Assembly: GCA_022823145.1 (NCBI GenBank)
Contig: JAJDXS010000016.1
Coordinates: forward strand, 25,400 to 89,399
Source of the DNA: Gemmatimonadota bacterium
GTDB lineage: Bacteria; Gemmatimonadota; Gemmatimonadetes; Longimicrobiales; Gaopeijiaceae
Reading direction: 5' to 3'
Length of the DNA stretch: 64,000 nucleotides
Part shown: one piece after another, positions 23,836 to 33,216 of the stretch
Layout of the letters: the number at the start of each line of letters is the position of its first letter
Numbering within the stretch: the first letter of the stretch is position 1
Notes under the pieces: model-generated
Told to the model about the DNA's origin: nothing
Seen by the model: the letters and a program-made list of their open reading frames with translations, nothing else
Database searches by the model: none
Translations under genes and position numbers: made by a program

Positions 23836-24405
23836 TCAGTTCTGCCGCGCGACCGGGATCTCGACCCTGTAGCCCTCCCAGCGCAGCACCAGCGTGGCCG
23901 CGTCGGCGGAGGCGTTCTCGAAGGTCATGTCCATCGTCTCCGTGTGGTCGTTGCCGAACGCCGGCGCCGAGCCCGATGCGACATCGTTGGCCATGACTTC
24001 GTCGGTAATGGGGATTCCCCACCGCTCCACGACGGAGTTCAGGTGAATGCCCCAGGAATCCGCGCCCGGGACGGTGTACAGGGAATAGGATCCCGCGGGG
24101 ACCGCCACGCCGGCCACCGTCGCCGCGAAGGGAAGGTGGATGGAGGTCGCCTCGTTGGCTCCCGTCCGCCACGGTGCGCCGAAGGGGTGGATGTCGCCGC
24201 CCACGAGCGTCCGTTCCCTCGCCGAGGGAGCCCCGAAGCAGACCTTCACCATGTCTCCACCCATGCTGACCACCGCCGAGTCCAGCGGGCTGGGGCGATC
24301 GGACGCGTCACCGCGCGCGACCCAGCAACCCTGAGCTTCAAGACCCGCCGGGGCCACCGCAAACGCCGATACGAGGGCGATCGTCGCAAAAACGGCTTTC
24401 TTCAT
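23836..24405 (-). CDS. Secreted DUF2911 protein
   Basis: A 189-residue exported protein with a signal peptide (residues 1-24, ending GLEAQG). The mature part matches DUF2911: FGAPSARERTLVGG, HPFGAPWRTGANEATSI, AGSYSLYTVPG and WGIHLNSVVERWGIP. The family is common in Bacteroidota and Gemmatimonadota and has no known function. The ATG at 24405 (MKKAVFAT) is preferred because GGAGAG lies at the right distance; a GTG three codons upstream is possible. Confidence 0.82.
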   Translation of the reverse strand: MKKAVFATIALVSAFAVAPAGLEAQGCWVARGDASDRPSPLDSAVVSMGGDMVKVCFGAPSARERTLVGGDIHPFGAPWRTGANEATSIHLPFAATVAGVAVPAGSYSLYTVPGADSWGIHLNSVVERWGIPITDEVMANDVASGSAPAFGNDHTETMDMTFENASADAATLVLRWEGYRVEIPVARQN

Positions 24406-24779
24406 ACTCTCCACTCTTCATTCTCCTGTTGGATTCATGCGGATTCGCGGGGGCGCCAGCTCGGCACACCCCGCTGCGTGCAACCGGAATCTGCAATGGG
24501 GGAGCCGGTGCGTCCAGATGGGGACGGGACCCTTTTGGGCGAAACGCGGTAACAGTGAAACATGGAACCGGTGGAGCGGGGGTGGGGTAAAGCCCCGCTC
24601 TTCCTTGACCTTGCGCAAAAGGGGTCCATACATTACCAAGTCTGCCGTCCGAGGATTGCGTGGAACCCTGGCACTGTCGTGCCGAGCCCCGTTGGAGTGA
24701 CCGGGGTTCGACACGCGGCGCTGGGTTTTGCGTTGTCGCTATACCCGACCGTGCAAATCTGAATGGAGAAAGAGGAACA
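24406..24779. other. 374-bp divergent intergenic region
   Basis: It separates the DUF2911 gene from the TPR gene. It holds the sigma-70-like promoter at 24605-24634 and otherwise no convincing ORF, RNA gene or long repeat. The stretch 24420-24600 should contain the DUF2911 promoter, but I see no clear boxes on the minus strand. Confidence 0.5.
24605..24634 (+). promoter_or_regulatory. Sigma-70-like promoter for TPR protein gene
   Basis: TTGACC, 18-bp spacer, TACATT. It would give a leader of about 140 nt before the ATG at 24780. Spacing and both boxes are near consensus. Confidence 0.5.
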
Positions 24780-26531
24780 ATGAGGAGTCGGCTACGGATC
24801 GGAATTCTGAGCCTGGGTCTGCTTGCGCTGGCAGGCGGCCCTCTCCTGACGGCGCACGCGGGTGCGCAGGTCGCGGAGCGCGCGCGGGTAATGGTCACGA
24901 ACCTGAAGCCCATCGACGATGCGAACAAGAACTTCGGCCGGGATCTCGCGAAGGAGCTGCGGGACCTGATCAACCAGTCCCCCCGACACCAGCCGGTGGA
25001 GGAGGGTGAGGTTCGCGACGCAACCAAGCAGTACGACATCGAGTATGACGACCTGGACTGCACCCAGTCGCTCCAGCTGGCCAGTCTGGTCAACGCCGCG
25101 ATCGTCTTCTGCGGAACGTCCACGGAAAACCGCGACGACAGGACGTTCACCCTGGCGGGTGTTCAGTTCGCGGCCCCCGGCGGCACCGCCCTGACCATCG
25201 AGGACAAGACCTGGAGCAGGGACGATCCCGAAATGGCCGCGCAGGAGATCATGGGGGCTTTCCAGACCTTCGTGCAGCAGTCTCTCGCGGCCGACTTCTG
25301 CGCCCAGTACTTCGACTCGCAGGATTGGGAGAGCGCCGAGGACAACTGTACCAGGGCCCTGGACATGAACCCGGACCATGCCCAGGTGCGGTTCATCTAC
25401 GCCAACGTCCTCAGACAGACGGAACGGCTTCAGGAAGCGTACACGCAGACTCTCCAGGTGATAGAGCTCGATCCGCTTCACGAGGGCGCGCTCCAGCTGG
25501 CCGGCTTCCTGGCAGCTACCCTCGACATGCCGGATCAGGCCCGGGAACACTACTCCGCGTACCTGGTTCTGAATCCCGGGAACGCGCAGGTTCGCATGAG
25601 CATCGCCTACGATCTCGCCCAGGCGGGGGACCCGGAGGGAGCCATGCTCCTGCTCGAGGAGGGGCTGGCCCTCGAGCCGGACAACGTCGAGCTCCTGCTG
25701 CGGCACGCTGCGTCGGCACTGGCGGCCGCCCAGAAGCTCCAGATGGAGGCGGCGGGCGACGCTCCCCTGTCGGCCGAAGCCGCCCAGTTCTACCGCAAGG
25801 CCCAGGCGTCCTACCAGAGTACCTATGCGGTGCAGGGCGTGGACATGGAATCCACCCAACTCAGAAACATGATCGCCACGTTCCGTGAACTGGATCAGCT
25901 CGATGAGGCGATCGCGATGACGGAGCGGGTGCTTGAGACGCACCAGGACGAGGCACAGTTCTGGTCGGATTACGCCAATCTGCTCAACCGGGTCGACCGA
26001 GTGGAAGAAGCCATCGCCGCGCTGGAAGAGACCGAACAGCGTGACCCGGGCTTTGCCAACGTCAAGGCCCGCCAGGGGACGTGGCTGATCGCCATCGGGC
26101 GCGAGGCGGAGGCACTTCCCCACCTTCAGGAGGCGATCGAGAAGGGGGAACAGTCGGCCGACAACATCGCCAACACCGTGTTTGCGGCGGCGGTTGAAAA
26201 GGGGATTCAAGTCCAGAACTGGGCCTACGCCATCGAGACCATGAGGATGGCGAAGACCTTCGACGCCGAACTCACCGAGGGAACGCGGGGGCGCCTGGAC
26301 TTCTACTTCGCTTACTCGATCTACTCTCAGGCCGTGCTCGAACAGGAGGCACAGAACCTCAACAGCGCCCAGTTGACCTTGCCCAAGTTTCAGGAAGTGC
26401 GCCGGCTCCTGGGGCAGGCGCATGTGGTTGCCTTCGCCAGCGAGAGCCAGGGACAGCAGTTCCAGCAGCTGCGCGACGCCACCCAGCAGTACATCGAGAT
26501 TCAGGAGGCGATCATCCAGCGCGGTCTCTGA
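24780..26531 (+). CDS. Secreted tetratricopeptide-repeat protein
   Basis: A 583-residue exported protein. The signal peptide (about residues 1-32, ...AHAGAQ) is followed by a domain of about 150 residues resembling the TolB-N/CsgG-like fold of sensor proteins (KPIDDANKNFGRDLAKELRDL, SLVNAAIVFCG). From about residue 175 there are TPR units (AQYFDSQDWESAEDNCTRAL, AHVIFIY-type helices, EEGLALEPDNVELLL). AGAGGA precedes the ATG. The gene is monocistronic, with its own promoter and a strong terminator. A periplasmic scaffold role is plausible; no specific partner is evident. Confidence 0.75.
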   Translation: MRSRLRIGILSLGLLALAGGPLLTAHAGAQVAERARVMVTNLKPIDDANKNFGRDLAKELRDLINQSPRHQPVEEGEVRDATKQYDIEYDDLDCTQSLQLASLVNAAIVFCGTSTENRDDRTFTLAGVQFAAPGGTALTIEDKTWSRDDPEMAAQEIMGAFQTFVQQSLAADFCAQYFDSQDWESAEDNCTRALDMNPDHAQVRFIYANVLRQTERLQEAYTQTLQVIELDPLHEGALQLAGFLAATLDMPDQAREHYSAYLVLNPGNAQVRMSIAYDLAQAGDPEGAMLLLEEGLALEPDNVELLLRHAASALAAAQKLQMEAAGDAPLSAEAAQFYRKAQASYQSTYAVQGVDMESTQLRNMIATFRELDQLDEAIAMTERVLETHQDEAQFWSDYANLLNRVDRVEEAIAALEETEQRDPGFANVKARQGTWLIAIGREAEALPHLQEAIEKGEQSADNIANTVFAAAVEKGIQVQNWAYAIETMRMAKTFDAELTEGTRGRLDFYFAYSIYSQAVLEQEAQNLNSAQLTLPKFQEVRRLLGQAHVVAFASESQGQQFQQLRDATQQYIEIQEAIIQRGL

Positions 26532-26564
26532 TACCGCTCACGGCCAGGCACCGCCTCCCGGGCA

Positions 26565-26609
26565 ACGGGGGCGCCGCAGGGGATTAAACCCGCGGCGCCC
26601 CCGTTTTTT
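26565..26609 (+). terminator. Rho-independent terminator after TPR gene
   Basis: A 13-bp perfect stem, ACGGGGGCGCCGC with its complement, a 14-base loop, then six T residues. It isolates the division cluster from upstream transcription. Confidence 0.9.
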
Positions 26610-26662
26610 GCACCCAAAGTTGGCGTTCACCCATTGCAAAAGCCGGTCCCAGTCCCATAGTA

Positions 26663-26690
26663 TTGCTTGCGGGTGGGATAAAACTGTAGT
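26663..26690 (+). promoter_or_regulatory. Candidate promoter of the division cluster
   Basis: TTGCTT (26663-26668), 16-bp spacer, TGTAGT (26685-26690). The boxes are only moderate matches to sigma-70, but the position just ahead of the MraZ box is right for the known layout of this locus. Confidence 0.45.
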
Positions 26691-26694
26691 AAGA

Positions 26695-26719
26695 TGGGGT
26701 CCAGTGGGATGAAATGGGG
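26695..26719 (+). promoter_or_regulatory. MraZ box
   Basis: Three direct TGGGN repeats start at 26695, 26705 and 26715 (TGGGG, TGGGA, TGGGG), exactly 10 bp apart; a further TGGGA lies at 26674. MraZ is known to bind tandem TGGGN repeats with 10-bp phasing and repress its own operon. The last repeat is 9 bp before the mraZ ATG. Confidence 0.88.
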
Positions 26720-26727
26720 CGCACAAC

Positions 26728-27156
26728 ATGTCCGGGTTCCTTGGCCGACACGAGTACCAGATCGACGGAAAGGGGAGGGTCAGCTTTCCCTCTCCGTTCC
26801 GCCGGGTTGTGTCCGGGGGACCGCTCGTCCTGCTCCAATGGCAGACCACCCATCTGGACCTGTTCCCACCCGAAAAGTGGGCGGAGATCCAGGACAACCT
26901 CATTGCCCACCGAAAGGGGCGTGGGGACCGCGGCGCCTACATCCGGACCGTCTCGTCGAACGCGACCGAAGTCGAACCCGACGCCCACGGCCGCATCCGC
27001 ATTCCGCCGGATCTGCGTGAGCGCATAGGACTCGATGATGTGGCCCTGTTCATCGGGGCGCTGGACCGCATCGAGATATGGAATCCCGCTCGCTTCGAAG
27101 AGCAGTTCGCACGCGAGGCGGAAGACGACGGATTCGCTGCACAGATCTTCGGATGA
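26728..27156 (+). CDS. mraZ: Transcriptional regulator MraZ
   Basis: A 142-residue DNA-binding protein made of two AbrB-like swapped-hairpin units. Each carries the family signature: RHEYQIDGKGRVSFPSPFR near the N-terminus and VEPDAHGRIRIPPDLRERIGL near residue 85. It forms ring oligomers that bind the TGGGN box directly upstream and repress the dcw operon. Length is normal. It is the first gene of the cluster; rsmH begins 13 bp later. Confidence 0.95.
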   Translation: MSGFLGRHEYQIDGKGRVSFPSPFRRVVSGGPLVLLQWQTTHLDLFPPEKWAEIQDNLIAHRKGRGDRGAYIRTVSSNATEVEPDAHGRIRIPPDLRERIGLDDVALFIGALDRIEIWNPARFEEQFAREAEDDGFAAQIFG

Positions 27157-27169
27157 GGGGGGTGTGGAT

Positions 27170-28096
27170 GTGTGTACCCCCGAATACCACCGCCCGGTGC
27201 TGGTGGACGAAGTCATGCGGTACCTGATCGGTGGGAGCGGTCTCTACCTCGATGGGACGATAGGGGGCGGGGGACACGCACACGCCGTTCTCGAACGGTG
27301 CCCGAGCTGCCGAGTGGTGGGCCTCGACAGCGACGGCGAGGCGCTCGATGCGGCGCGCGCCCGGCTTTCGGGTTTTCACGGTCGGGTCCGGCTGGTGCGG
27401 ATGTCCTTCAGTGAGGTGGGGGACGACCTCCAACTGCGCGTCGAGGGGCTGGCTGGAGCACTCCTCGACCTGGGAGTGAGTTCGCGGCAACTCGACAGCG
27501 ATCGTCGCGGCTTCACCTTCCGCCGCGGGGTCGCGCTCGACATGAGGATGGATTCGGAGGGGGCGCTCACGGCCGAGGGGTTTCTGGCCAGGGCGTCGAA
27601 AGGGGAACTGATGGCGGCGCTCCGCGCAGGACAGGCGCCCAGATGCGCGTCACTGGCCAACCGCATCGTGCGGCGCCGCGCGGAGCGTCCCCTCCGGACC
27701 AGCGACGACCTGGTGGCGGTCCTGGAATCGGTGCTCGCGCGCCGTGCCACCCACGCGGAGAAGGCGCGCCTCTTCCAGGCCCTGCGAATCCGTGTCAACG
27801 ACGAGATCGAGGCCCTCAGCGTCGCGCTCCCTGCGATCCGGGAGCTGCTCCGCCCGGGGGCGACGCTGGTCGTCATCTCCTACCACTCCGTCGAGGACGG
27901 GCTGGTGAAGCGCGCCTTCCGCGAGTGGAGCGACCCTGCGCACGGCCTGCCGCCGCGGCTGCCGGTTCGCGACTCCGAACTGACCGCGCTGGGGACCGTG
28001 CTGACCAGGAAGCCGGTCAAGCCGGGCGCCGAGGAGATCGCGGCCAACCCGCGGGCGCGCCCCGCACGGCTCAGGGCATGGAGGAGGGCGGCATGA
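27170..28096 (+). CDS. rsmH: 16S rRNA m4C1402 methyltransferase RsmH
   Basis: A 308-residue SAM-dependent methyltransferase modifying C1402 of 16S rRNA. Conserved parts: EYHRPVLVDEVM, the SAM loop DGTIGGGGHAHAVL, LLDLGVSSRQLD, RRGFTFR, and the C-terminal ISYHSVEDGLVKRAF. No ATG is available near the expected N-terminus. A GTG at 27170, 8 bp after GAGGGG, gives the usual length; a GTG at 27164 is the alternative. The stop overlaps the ftsL ATG. Confidence 0.93.
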   Translation: MCTPEYHRPVLVDEVMRYLIGGSGLYLDGTIGGGGHAHAVLERCPSCRVVGLDSDGEALDAARARLSGFHGRVRLVRMSFSEVGDDLQLRVEGLAGALLDLGVSSRQLDSDRRGFTFRRGVALDMRMDSEGALTAEGFLARASKGELMAALRAGQAPRCASLANRIVRRRAERPLRTSDDLVAVLESVLARRATHAEKARLFQALRIRVNDEIEALSVALPAIRELLRPGATLVVISYHSVEDGLVKRAFREWSDPAHGLPPRLPVRDSELTALGTVLTRKPVKPGAEEIAANPRARPARLRAWRRAA

Positions 28097-28377
28097 AGAA
28101 CGGAAGGCTGCTCCCGAAGGCGATACTCCTGCTCGCGGTCGTGCTGGTTTCTCTCACTACGGTAGCGTGGCGCCAGTCCACGACCCGGGAGACGATGGAG
28201 GAGTTGGCCGCGGCCGAACGTGAGCTGGCGATAGCCATCGATGAGCAGGAAGAGCTGTCCCGCGATCTGTCCGCGATGGAGACGCGCCCGTGGATCGGCG
28301 CGGAGGCTGCGAGGCGTCTGGGGATGCGCGCGCCGACCGAGAATGAGGTGGTGATCGCGCCGGGAGGTGAGAGGTGA
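28093..28377 (+). CDS. ftsL: FtsL-like division protein
   Basis: A 94-residue bitopic protein: short basic N-terminus, one transmembrane helix (about residues 9-25), then a periplasmic heptad-rich segment (MEELAAAERELAIAIDEQEELSRDL) and the terminal motif WIGAEAARRLGMRAP. The latter matches the FtsL/DivIC ending where residues contact the divisome. The sequence is poorly conserved as usual, so the call leans on position between rsmH and ftsI and on architecture. ATGA and GTGA overlaps couple it to both neighbours. Confidence 0.78.
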   Translation: MKNGRLLPKAILLLAVVLVSLTTVAWRQSTTRETMEELAAAERELAIAIDEQEELSRDLSAMETRPWIGAEAARRLGMRAPTENEVVIAPGGER

Positions 28378-30371
28378 GGCCCGTGCGCAGGTCCGGCGGC
28401 AAGCCGCGCAACGTCCGTGCCCGGCGCCGGCTGCTGCTGGTGTTCTGGCTCGTGCTGGCCGCTCTGATGATCGCCCGCTCGGTCGAGGTGCAGGTGATCG
28501 AGCGGGACGCCTGGGTGCAGGACGCACTAAGCCAGCACCGCATGACGCGGATCGTCCCGGCTCCGCGGGGACGCATTCTCGACCGCAACGGGGGTGAACT
28601 CGCGGTCAGTCACTGGAGGGCCCGGGTCGCAGTCGCGCCCAACGAGATCCTCGACCGTGAAGATGTCGCCGAGGCGCTGCTCGCGAACCTTGGCCTGTCT
28701 CGCGCGCAAGCCCGGCGCGTGTCCGGGTCGACACGAACGTGGCACGTAGTCCCGGGACGGTACTCCATGACACAGGTGGCGGCGCTGCGGGGGATCCGCG
28801 GAGTGCACGTCGAGGGCGAACTGCGCCGTCTGTACCCGCGTGAAGGGCTGGCCCGGGGCTTGCTTGGCATTGTGCTCGATGGAACAGGCAGGGAAGGGGT
28901 CGAGCAGTCCATGGATTCAGTGTTGGCGGGGAAGAGCGGCCGCGAGATTGTGGCGCGCAACTACCGCGGCCGCGAAATCCCCGGGCAGGTCGTAACGATG
29001 GAGCCTCCGGTCGCCGGGCGGGACGTGGTTCTCACCATCGATCAGGATCTGCAGGAGATCAGCGAGGAGATGCTCGCCAACGCGCTGGAGTCCACCGGGG
29101 CGCGCGGCGGCGATCTCATCGTCACCGATCCCCGGACGGGTGAAATCCTTGCGATGACCTCGGTCGTCAACGGTTCCGCCGGCGCTCTTTCAGCCGTAAA
29201 CACGAGCTACGAGCCCGGGTCCACGATCAAGCCGTTCACGGCTGCGGCGTTGTTGAGGCACGGCGTGGCTTCACTCGACGATTCGGTCGATACGGGCGAC
29301 GGCAGCTGGGTCGTGAACGGGCGCACGATCACCGACATTCAGAGGGGTGGGTGGATGTCGCTGCACGATGTGGTCATGGAGTCGTCCAACGTCGGCATCG
29401 CCAAGTTCACCGACCGGCTGACCCGCGGCCAGCAATACACCACACTGCGGGACTTCGGGTTCGGGACTCCGACGGGCGTCCCGTTGCCGGCCGAAGCGAC
29501 AGGTCTGCTCCGCCGGCCGGAAATGTGGAGCGAGCAGTCCGCGCATTCCCTGGCGTTCGGGTACGAGCTCTCGGTGACGCCGCTGCAGATGGCCATGGCG
29601 TTCGGTGCGCTCGCCAACGGCGGTATTCTCATGGAGCCGCTGCTGATCAGGGAGGTTCACAACCGGGCGGGAGAACCTGTCCGCTTCGGCAGACCGCGGG
29701 CGATCCGCCGGGTGATGCCGGAATGGGTCAGCGAGACGCTGACACCCGTCCTGGTGGACGTGGTCGACAACGGCACCGGTACCCGCGCACGCATGTCCTC
29801 GTTTCAGGTGGCCGGCAAGAGCGGAACCGCGCGAGCCACCGGCACCGGCGGGCGCTACGAGAGTGGAGCCTACCACGCGTCTTTCGGAGCCTGGTTCCCG
29901 GCCGACGATCCGCAGCTGCTCTTCTTCGTCAAGCTGGACCGGCCCTCCGGCGTCTACTATGGGGGTGCGACCGCCGCGCCGGTCACACGCGCCACGCTGG
30001 AGAGCCTGCTTTCGGCCCGCCAGTCGCCGATCGATCGAGCCGCGCTGGCCCGCGCGCAGCGCGACCGACGGGCACCGCCGCCTGCAGAGCCACTGGTCCG
30101 CTTCGCCGTGGCGACGGAGCAGGCTGTGGAGGAGAGGCTTGGGGAGATGAGGGCGTGGACCGCTGCCGGCGGCTCGTCGGCCGCCCGCGACCGCGAGATG
30201 ATCGTGCCCGACCTGCAGGGAGCTTCCCTGAGGGTAGCGCTGCGCAGACTCCACAAGATGGGCCTGAGGGTGCATCTCGAGGGGGGTGGTACGGTCGCCG
30301 CGACGGATCCGGGCGGAGGGACCGCGATCAGCCCGGGGGACACCATCCGCGTGGTGGGGCGGGGGAGGTGA
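28374..30371 (+). CDS. ftsI: Septal transpeptidase (class B PBP, FtsI/PBP3) with one PASTA domain
   Basis: A 665-residue class B penicillin-binding protein that cross-links septal peptidoglycan. After a transmembrane segment (about residues 18-38) comes the PBP dimer domain, then the transpeptidase domain with the catalytic Ser in STIK at residue 283, SSN in MESSNVGIAKF, and the KSGT motif at residue 482. A single PASTA domain closes the protein (about 605-665, IVPDLQGASLRVALRRL). PASTA in FtsI is unusual for Proteobacteria but common in Gram-positives and some other phyla. GTG start overlaps the ftsL stop. Confidence 0.92.
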   Translation: MRPVRRSGGKPRNVRARRRLLLVFWLVLAALMIARSVEVQVIERDAWVQDALSQHRMTRIVPAPRGRILDRNGGELAVSHWRARVAVAPNEILDREDVAEALLANLGLSRAQARRVSGSTRTWHVVPGRYSMTQVAALRGIRGVHVEGELRRLYPREGLARGLLGIVLDGTGREGVEQSMDSVLAGKSGREIVARNYRGREIPGQVVTMEPPVAGRDVVLTIDQDLQEISEEMLANALESTGARGGDLIVTDPRTGEILAMTSVVNGSAGALSAVNTSYEPGSTIKPFTAAALLRHGVASLDDSVDTGDGSWVVNGRTITDIQRGGWMSLHDVVMESSNVGIAKFTDRLTRGQQYTTLRDFGFGTPTGVPLPAEATGLLRRPEMWSEQSAHSLAFGYELSVTPLQMAMAFGALANGGILMEPLLIREVHNRAGEPVRFGRPRAIRRVMPEWVSETLTPVLVDVVDNGTGTRARMSSFQVAGKSGTARATGTGGRYESGAYHASFGAWFPADDPQLLFFVKLDRPSGVYYGGATAAPVTRATLESLLSARQSPIDRAALARAQRDRRAPPPAEPLVRFAVATEQAVEERLGEMRAWTAAGGSSAARDREMIVPDLQGASLRVALRRLHKMGLRVHLEGGGTVAATDPGGGTAISPGDTIRVVGRGR

Positions 30372-30373
30372 CG

Positions 30374-31852
30374 GTGAGCATGGACCGGGTGGTTACCGCG
30401 CTGGAGGATGCGGGGGTCGGCGTCAGGGCAATGATCCCGGCAGGTGGCGCCCTGGCGGACATCGCGGTGAACGGCGTGCAGCAGGACTCGCGCGCGGTGG
30501 CGCCGGGCGACCTCTTCGTGGCGTGGTCGGGGCACGCGCACGATGCGCACGACTACCTGCCCGCGGCCGCGGCGGCGGGGGCTGCCGCTGCAATCGTCGA
30601 GAGGCCTGTCGCCGATACTCCGCTGCCGCAGTTCCAGGTCGACAACGCCAGACTGGCCGCCGCGGTCGCATCCGGACTCGTGGCGGGCTCGCCGTGGCGG
30701 TCGCTTCGCACCGTGGGCGTGACCGGCACGAACGGCAAGACCACAACCGCGCTCCTGCTGCGCGAACTGCTGGCGCCGGAGGGACCTGCGGCGGCGATCG
30801 GCACGCTGGGCGTTGTCGGCGCGGATGGCCGGGTGCTGGACGGTAGCGAAGGGCTCACGACGCCCGGCCCCGTCCAGATCGCGGCCCGGTTGGCTGAACT
30901 CGCGCGCGAGGGGGTCCGCGGCGTGGTGCTGGAGACCTCGTCCCACGCGCTGGACCAGTTCCGGCTCGACGGAGTGCGCTTCGATGTCATGGCCTTCACC
31001 AACCTGACGCGAGACCACCTGGACTATCACGGCACCCTGGATCGGTACCTGGCCGCGAAGGCCCGGTTGCTGGAGCTGGGCAAGGAAGGCTCCACGGCGG
31101 TGATCAACGCAGACGACCCTGCCTGGCGCGCGTTGCACCCGGCCGGGACCACATTCACCTACGGCCTGGCCCCCGACGCCGACATTCGTGCGGATCGGCT
31201 CGAACTTTCCGCGCGCCATTCCCGCTTCGAACTCGTGGCGCGCGGGGGGCGGGAGCCCGTCGTCCTGCCCCTGCCGGGCCGTTTCAACGTCTCGAACGCA
31301 CTGTGCGCGGCCGCCGGCGCGCTGGCCCTCGGGCGCCCGCTCGCAGCCGTCGCAGCCGGCCTGCGGGACGCCTCCCCCGTGCCGGGGCGCCTCGAACGCA
31401 TCGCCAGCGACCCCTTCGACGTACTGGTCGACTTCGCCCACACCCCCGACGCCCTCGAGCAGATCCTGAAGACCATGAAGCCGCTGGTCGCGGGGCGGCT
31501 GATCGTCGTCTTCGGCGCGGGCGGCGACCGCGACCCGACCAAGCGGCCCGCGATGGGAGCCGCCGTGGCGCGGCACGCCGACATCGCGGTCGTCACCTCC
31601 GACAACCCCCGCACGGAGGACCCCGCGGCGATCGCAGCAGAGGTGTCGGCAGGCGTGCGAGGGTGCGAATCGGTCGAGATTGTGGATCGCCTGAGCGCCA
31701 TTCACTGGGCGCTGGATGCGGCCCGCCCCGGCGACACCGTGATTCTCGCCGGGAAGGGGCACGAGACCTACCAGGTCGTGGGCACGGAAAAGCTCCCCTT
31801 CGAAGAGCGCCGCATCGTGGAGAAGCGCCTCGCGGGGAGGGTCGCATCGTGA
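30374..31852 (+). CDS. murE: UDP-MurNAc-L-Ala-D-Glu:meso-diaminopimelate ligase
   Basis: A 492-residue Mur ligase adding the third residue of the stem peptide. ATP loop GVTGTNGKTTT, ETSSHALDQFR, the carbamylated-Lys region YLAAKARLLELG, and VDFAHTPDALE are present. The motif DNPR in TSDNPRTEDP is the known marker of meso-diaminopimelate specificity. The GTG at 30374 lies 5 bp after GGAGG; GTG 30368 (overlapping the ftsI stop) and ATG 30380 are alternatives. GTGA overlap with murF follows. Confidence 0.93.
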   Translation: MSMDRVVTALEDAGVGVRAMIPAGGALADIAVNGVQQDSRAVAPGDLFVAWSGHAHDAHDYLPAAAAAGAAAAIVERPVADTPLPQFQVDNARLAAAVASGLVAGSPWRSLRTVGVTGTNGKTTTALLLRELLAPEGPAAAIGTLGVVGADGRVLDGSEGLTTPGPVQIAARLAELAREGVRGVVLETSSHALDQFRLDGVRFDVMAFTNLTRDHLDYHGTLDRYLAAKARLLELGKEGSTAVINADDPAWRALHPAGTTFTYGLAPDADIRADRLELSARHSRFELVARGGREPVVLPLPGRFNVSNALCAAAGALALGRPLAAVAAGLRDASPVPGRLERIASDPFDVLVDFAHTPDALEQILKTMKPLVAGRLIVVFGAGGDRDPTKRPAMGAAVARHADIAVVTSDNPRTEDPAAIAAEVSAGVRGCESVEIVDRLSAIHWALDAARPGDTVILAGKGHETYQVVGTEKLPFEERRIVEKRLAGRVAS

Positions 31853-33216
31853 GCGGCTTCCACTGGACCGACGCGAAGGTACGGCGCGCGCTGGGCCTGG
31901 CGGGGGGAGACTCCGCCGTGCGCTACCGCGGCATCTCCACCGACACCCGGACGCTGCGCCCCGGCGACATCTTCGTGGCGATCGCGGGCGAGCGCTTTGA
32001 TGGTCACGACTTCATCCCTCGCGCGCTGCGGGCGGGATGCGCGGCCGTTGTGTCAGCGCGCGCACGCGGTGACCTGCCAGTCGCCGTCTACCGGGTGTCC
32101 GACACCCTGAAGGCGCTGGGGGACCTCGCCCTCCACCGACGCATGCAGCTGGACGTGCCGGTCGTGGGGATCACCGGTTCGTCGGGCAAGACGACCGTCA
32201 AGGACCTCACCCTGGGCGCCCTTGGCACGGCGCTCAGTCCGCACGGCACGACCGCCAACGAGAACAACCGCGTCGGCACGCCGCTCACCATCCTGTCCGC
32301 GCCCGAAACCGCCCGTGCCCTGGTGCTCGAACTCGGCACCAACGAACCGGGCGAGATCGCCGAACTGGCCCGCATCGCGCGGCCCACGATCGGCGTCGTC
32401 ACGACCGTATCCGAAACGCACGTCGAACGCCTCGGCGACTTCGAGGGCGTCCTTTCCGAAAAGCTCGACCTGCTCAGCGGCATGCACCCCGGCGGCCGGG
32501 CCGTGGTCGGCGAGGAGCCCCCCGATCTCGCGGTGGCCTCCCGCGGCATCCACCCCGGCGTTGCGGTGGCCGGCCTGTCCCGGCGGGCCGATCGCGAACT
32601 GCGCCCTCGCGACGCCCGGCTGCGCGACGACGGCACGTACGAATTCACGTGGATGGGCCAGCCCGTCTCGTTGCGGATCCCCGGCGCGCACAACCTCTAC
32701 AACGCGCTCCTGGCCCTGACCGTCGCACACCTGCTGGAAGTCGATCCCGCGGAAGCGGCGGCGGGCGTGTCGGCCGTGGGGCCGGGGCCGATGAGAGGTG
32801 AAGTACGCAGGCTGCGAAGCCTGACCCTCCTCGTCGACTGCTACAACGCCAACGCGGCCGGGGTGGAGGCCGCGGTGCGCACGCTCGAGGAGATGGCGGC
32901 ACCCGGCCGCCGCGTTGCCGTCCTGGGCACCATGCTGGAACTGGGCGAGCGCTCGGCCGCGATCCACTGCGACACGCTTGCCCGCGTGCTGCGAGCCGGG
33001 ATCGACCGCTACGTCCTGACCGGCGCCTTCGCCCACGCCGCGCGCTGCTACCCGGACGACCGGATCGACCTGGTGGAGGGCATCGACGAGCTGGCCGAGC
33101 GCCTTCCGGGTCTTGCCCGGCCCGGTGACACGCTGCTGCTGAAGGCCTCACGGGGCGTCCGGCTCGAACGCGCGATTCCGGCGCTGGAGTCCAGCTACGG
33201 GGGGAGGGCCGACTGA
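31849..33216 (+). CDS. murF: UDP-MurNAc-tripeptide:D-Ala-D-Ala ligase
   Basis: A 455-residue Mur ligase that completes the UDP-MurNAc-pentapeptide by adding D-Ala-D-Ala. ATP loop GITGSSGKTTVKD, the TTANENNRVGTPLT segment, LELGTNEPGEI, GAHNLYNALLAL and DCYNANAAGVEAA are classic MurF. GTG start overlaps murE's stop, and its TGA overlaps the mraY ATG. The partner ligase gene ddl is not in the window, though alanine racemase is at 52 kb. Confidence 0.93.
   Translation: MSGFHWTDAKVRRALGLAGGDSAVRYRGISTDTRTLRPGDIFVAIAGERFDGHDFIPRALRAGCAAVVSARARGDLPVAVYRVSDTLKALGDLALHRRMQLDVPVVGITGSSGKTTVKDLTLGALGTALSPHGTTANENNRVGTPLTILSAPETARALVLELGTNEPGEIAELARIARPTIGVVTTVSETHVERLGDFEGVLSEKLDLLSGMHPGGRAVVGEEPPDLAVASRGIHPGVAVAGLSRRADRELRPRDARLRDDGTYEFTWMGQPVSLRIPGAHNLYNALLALTVAHLLEVDPAEAAAGVSAVGPGPMRGEVRRLRSLTLLVDCYNANAAGVEAAVRTLEEMAAPGRRVAVLGTMLELGERSAAIHCDTLARVLRAGIDRYVLTGAFAHAARCYPDDRIDLVEGIDELAERLPGLARPGDTLLLKASRGVRLERAIPALESSYGGRAD

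Noticed and set aside
24690..24720. tRNA-like GGTTCGACAC string
   Set aside because: No acceptor, D or anticodon arm can be paired around it.
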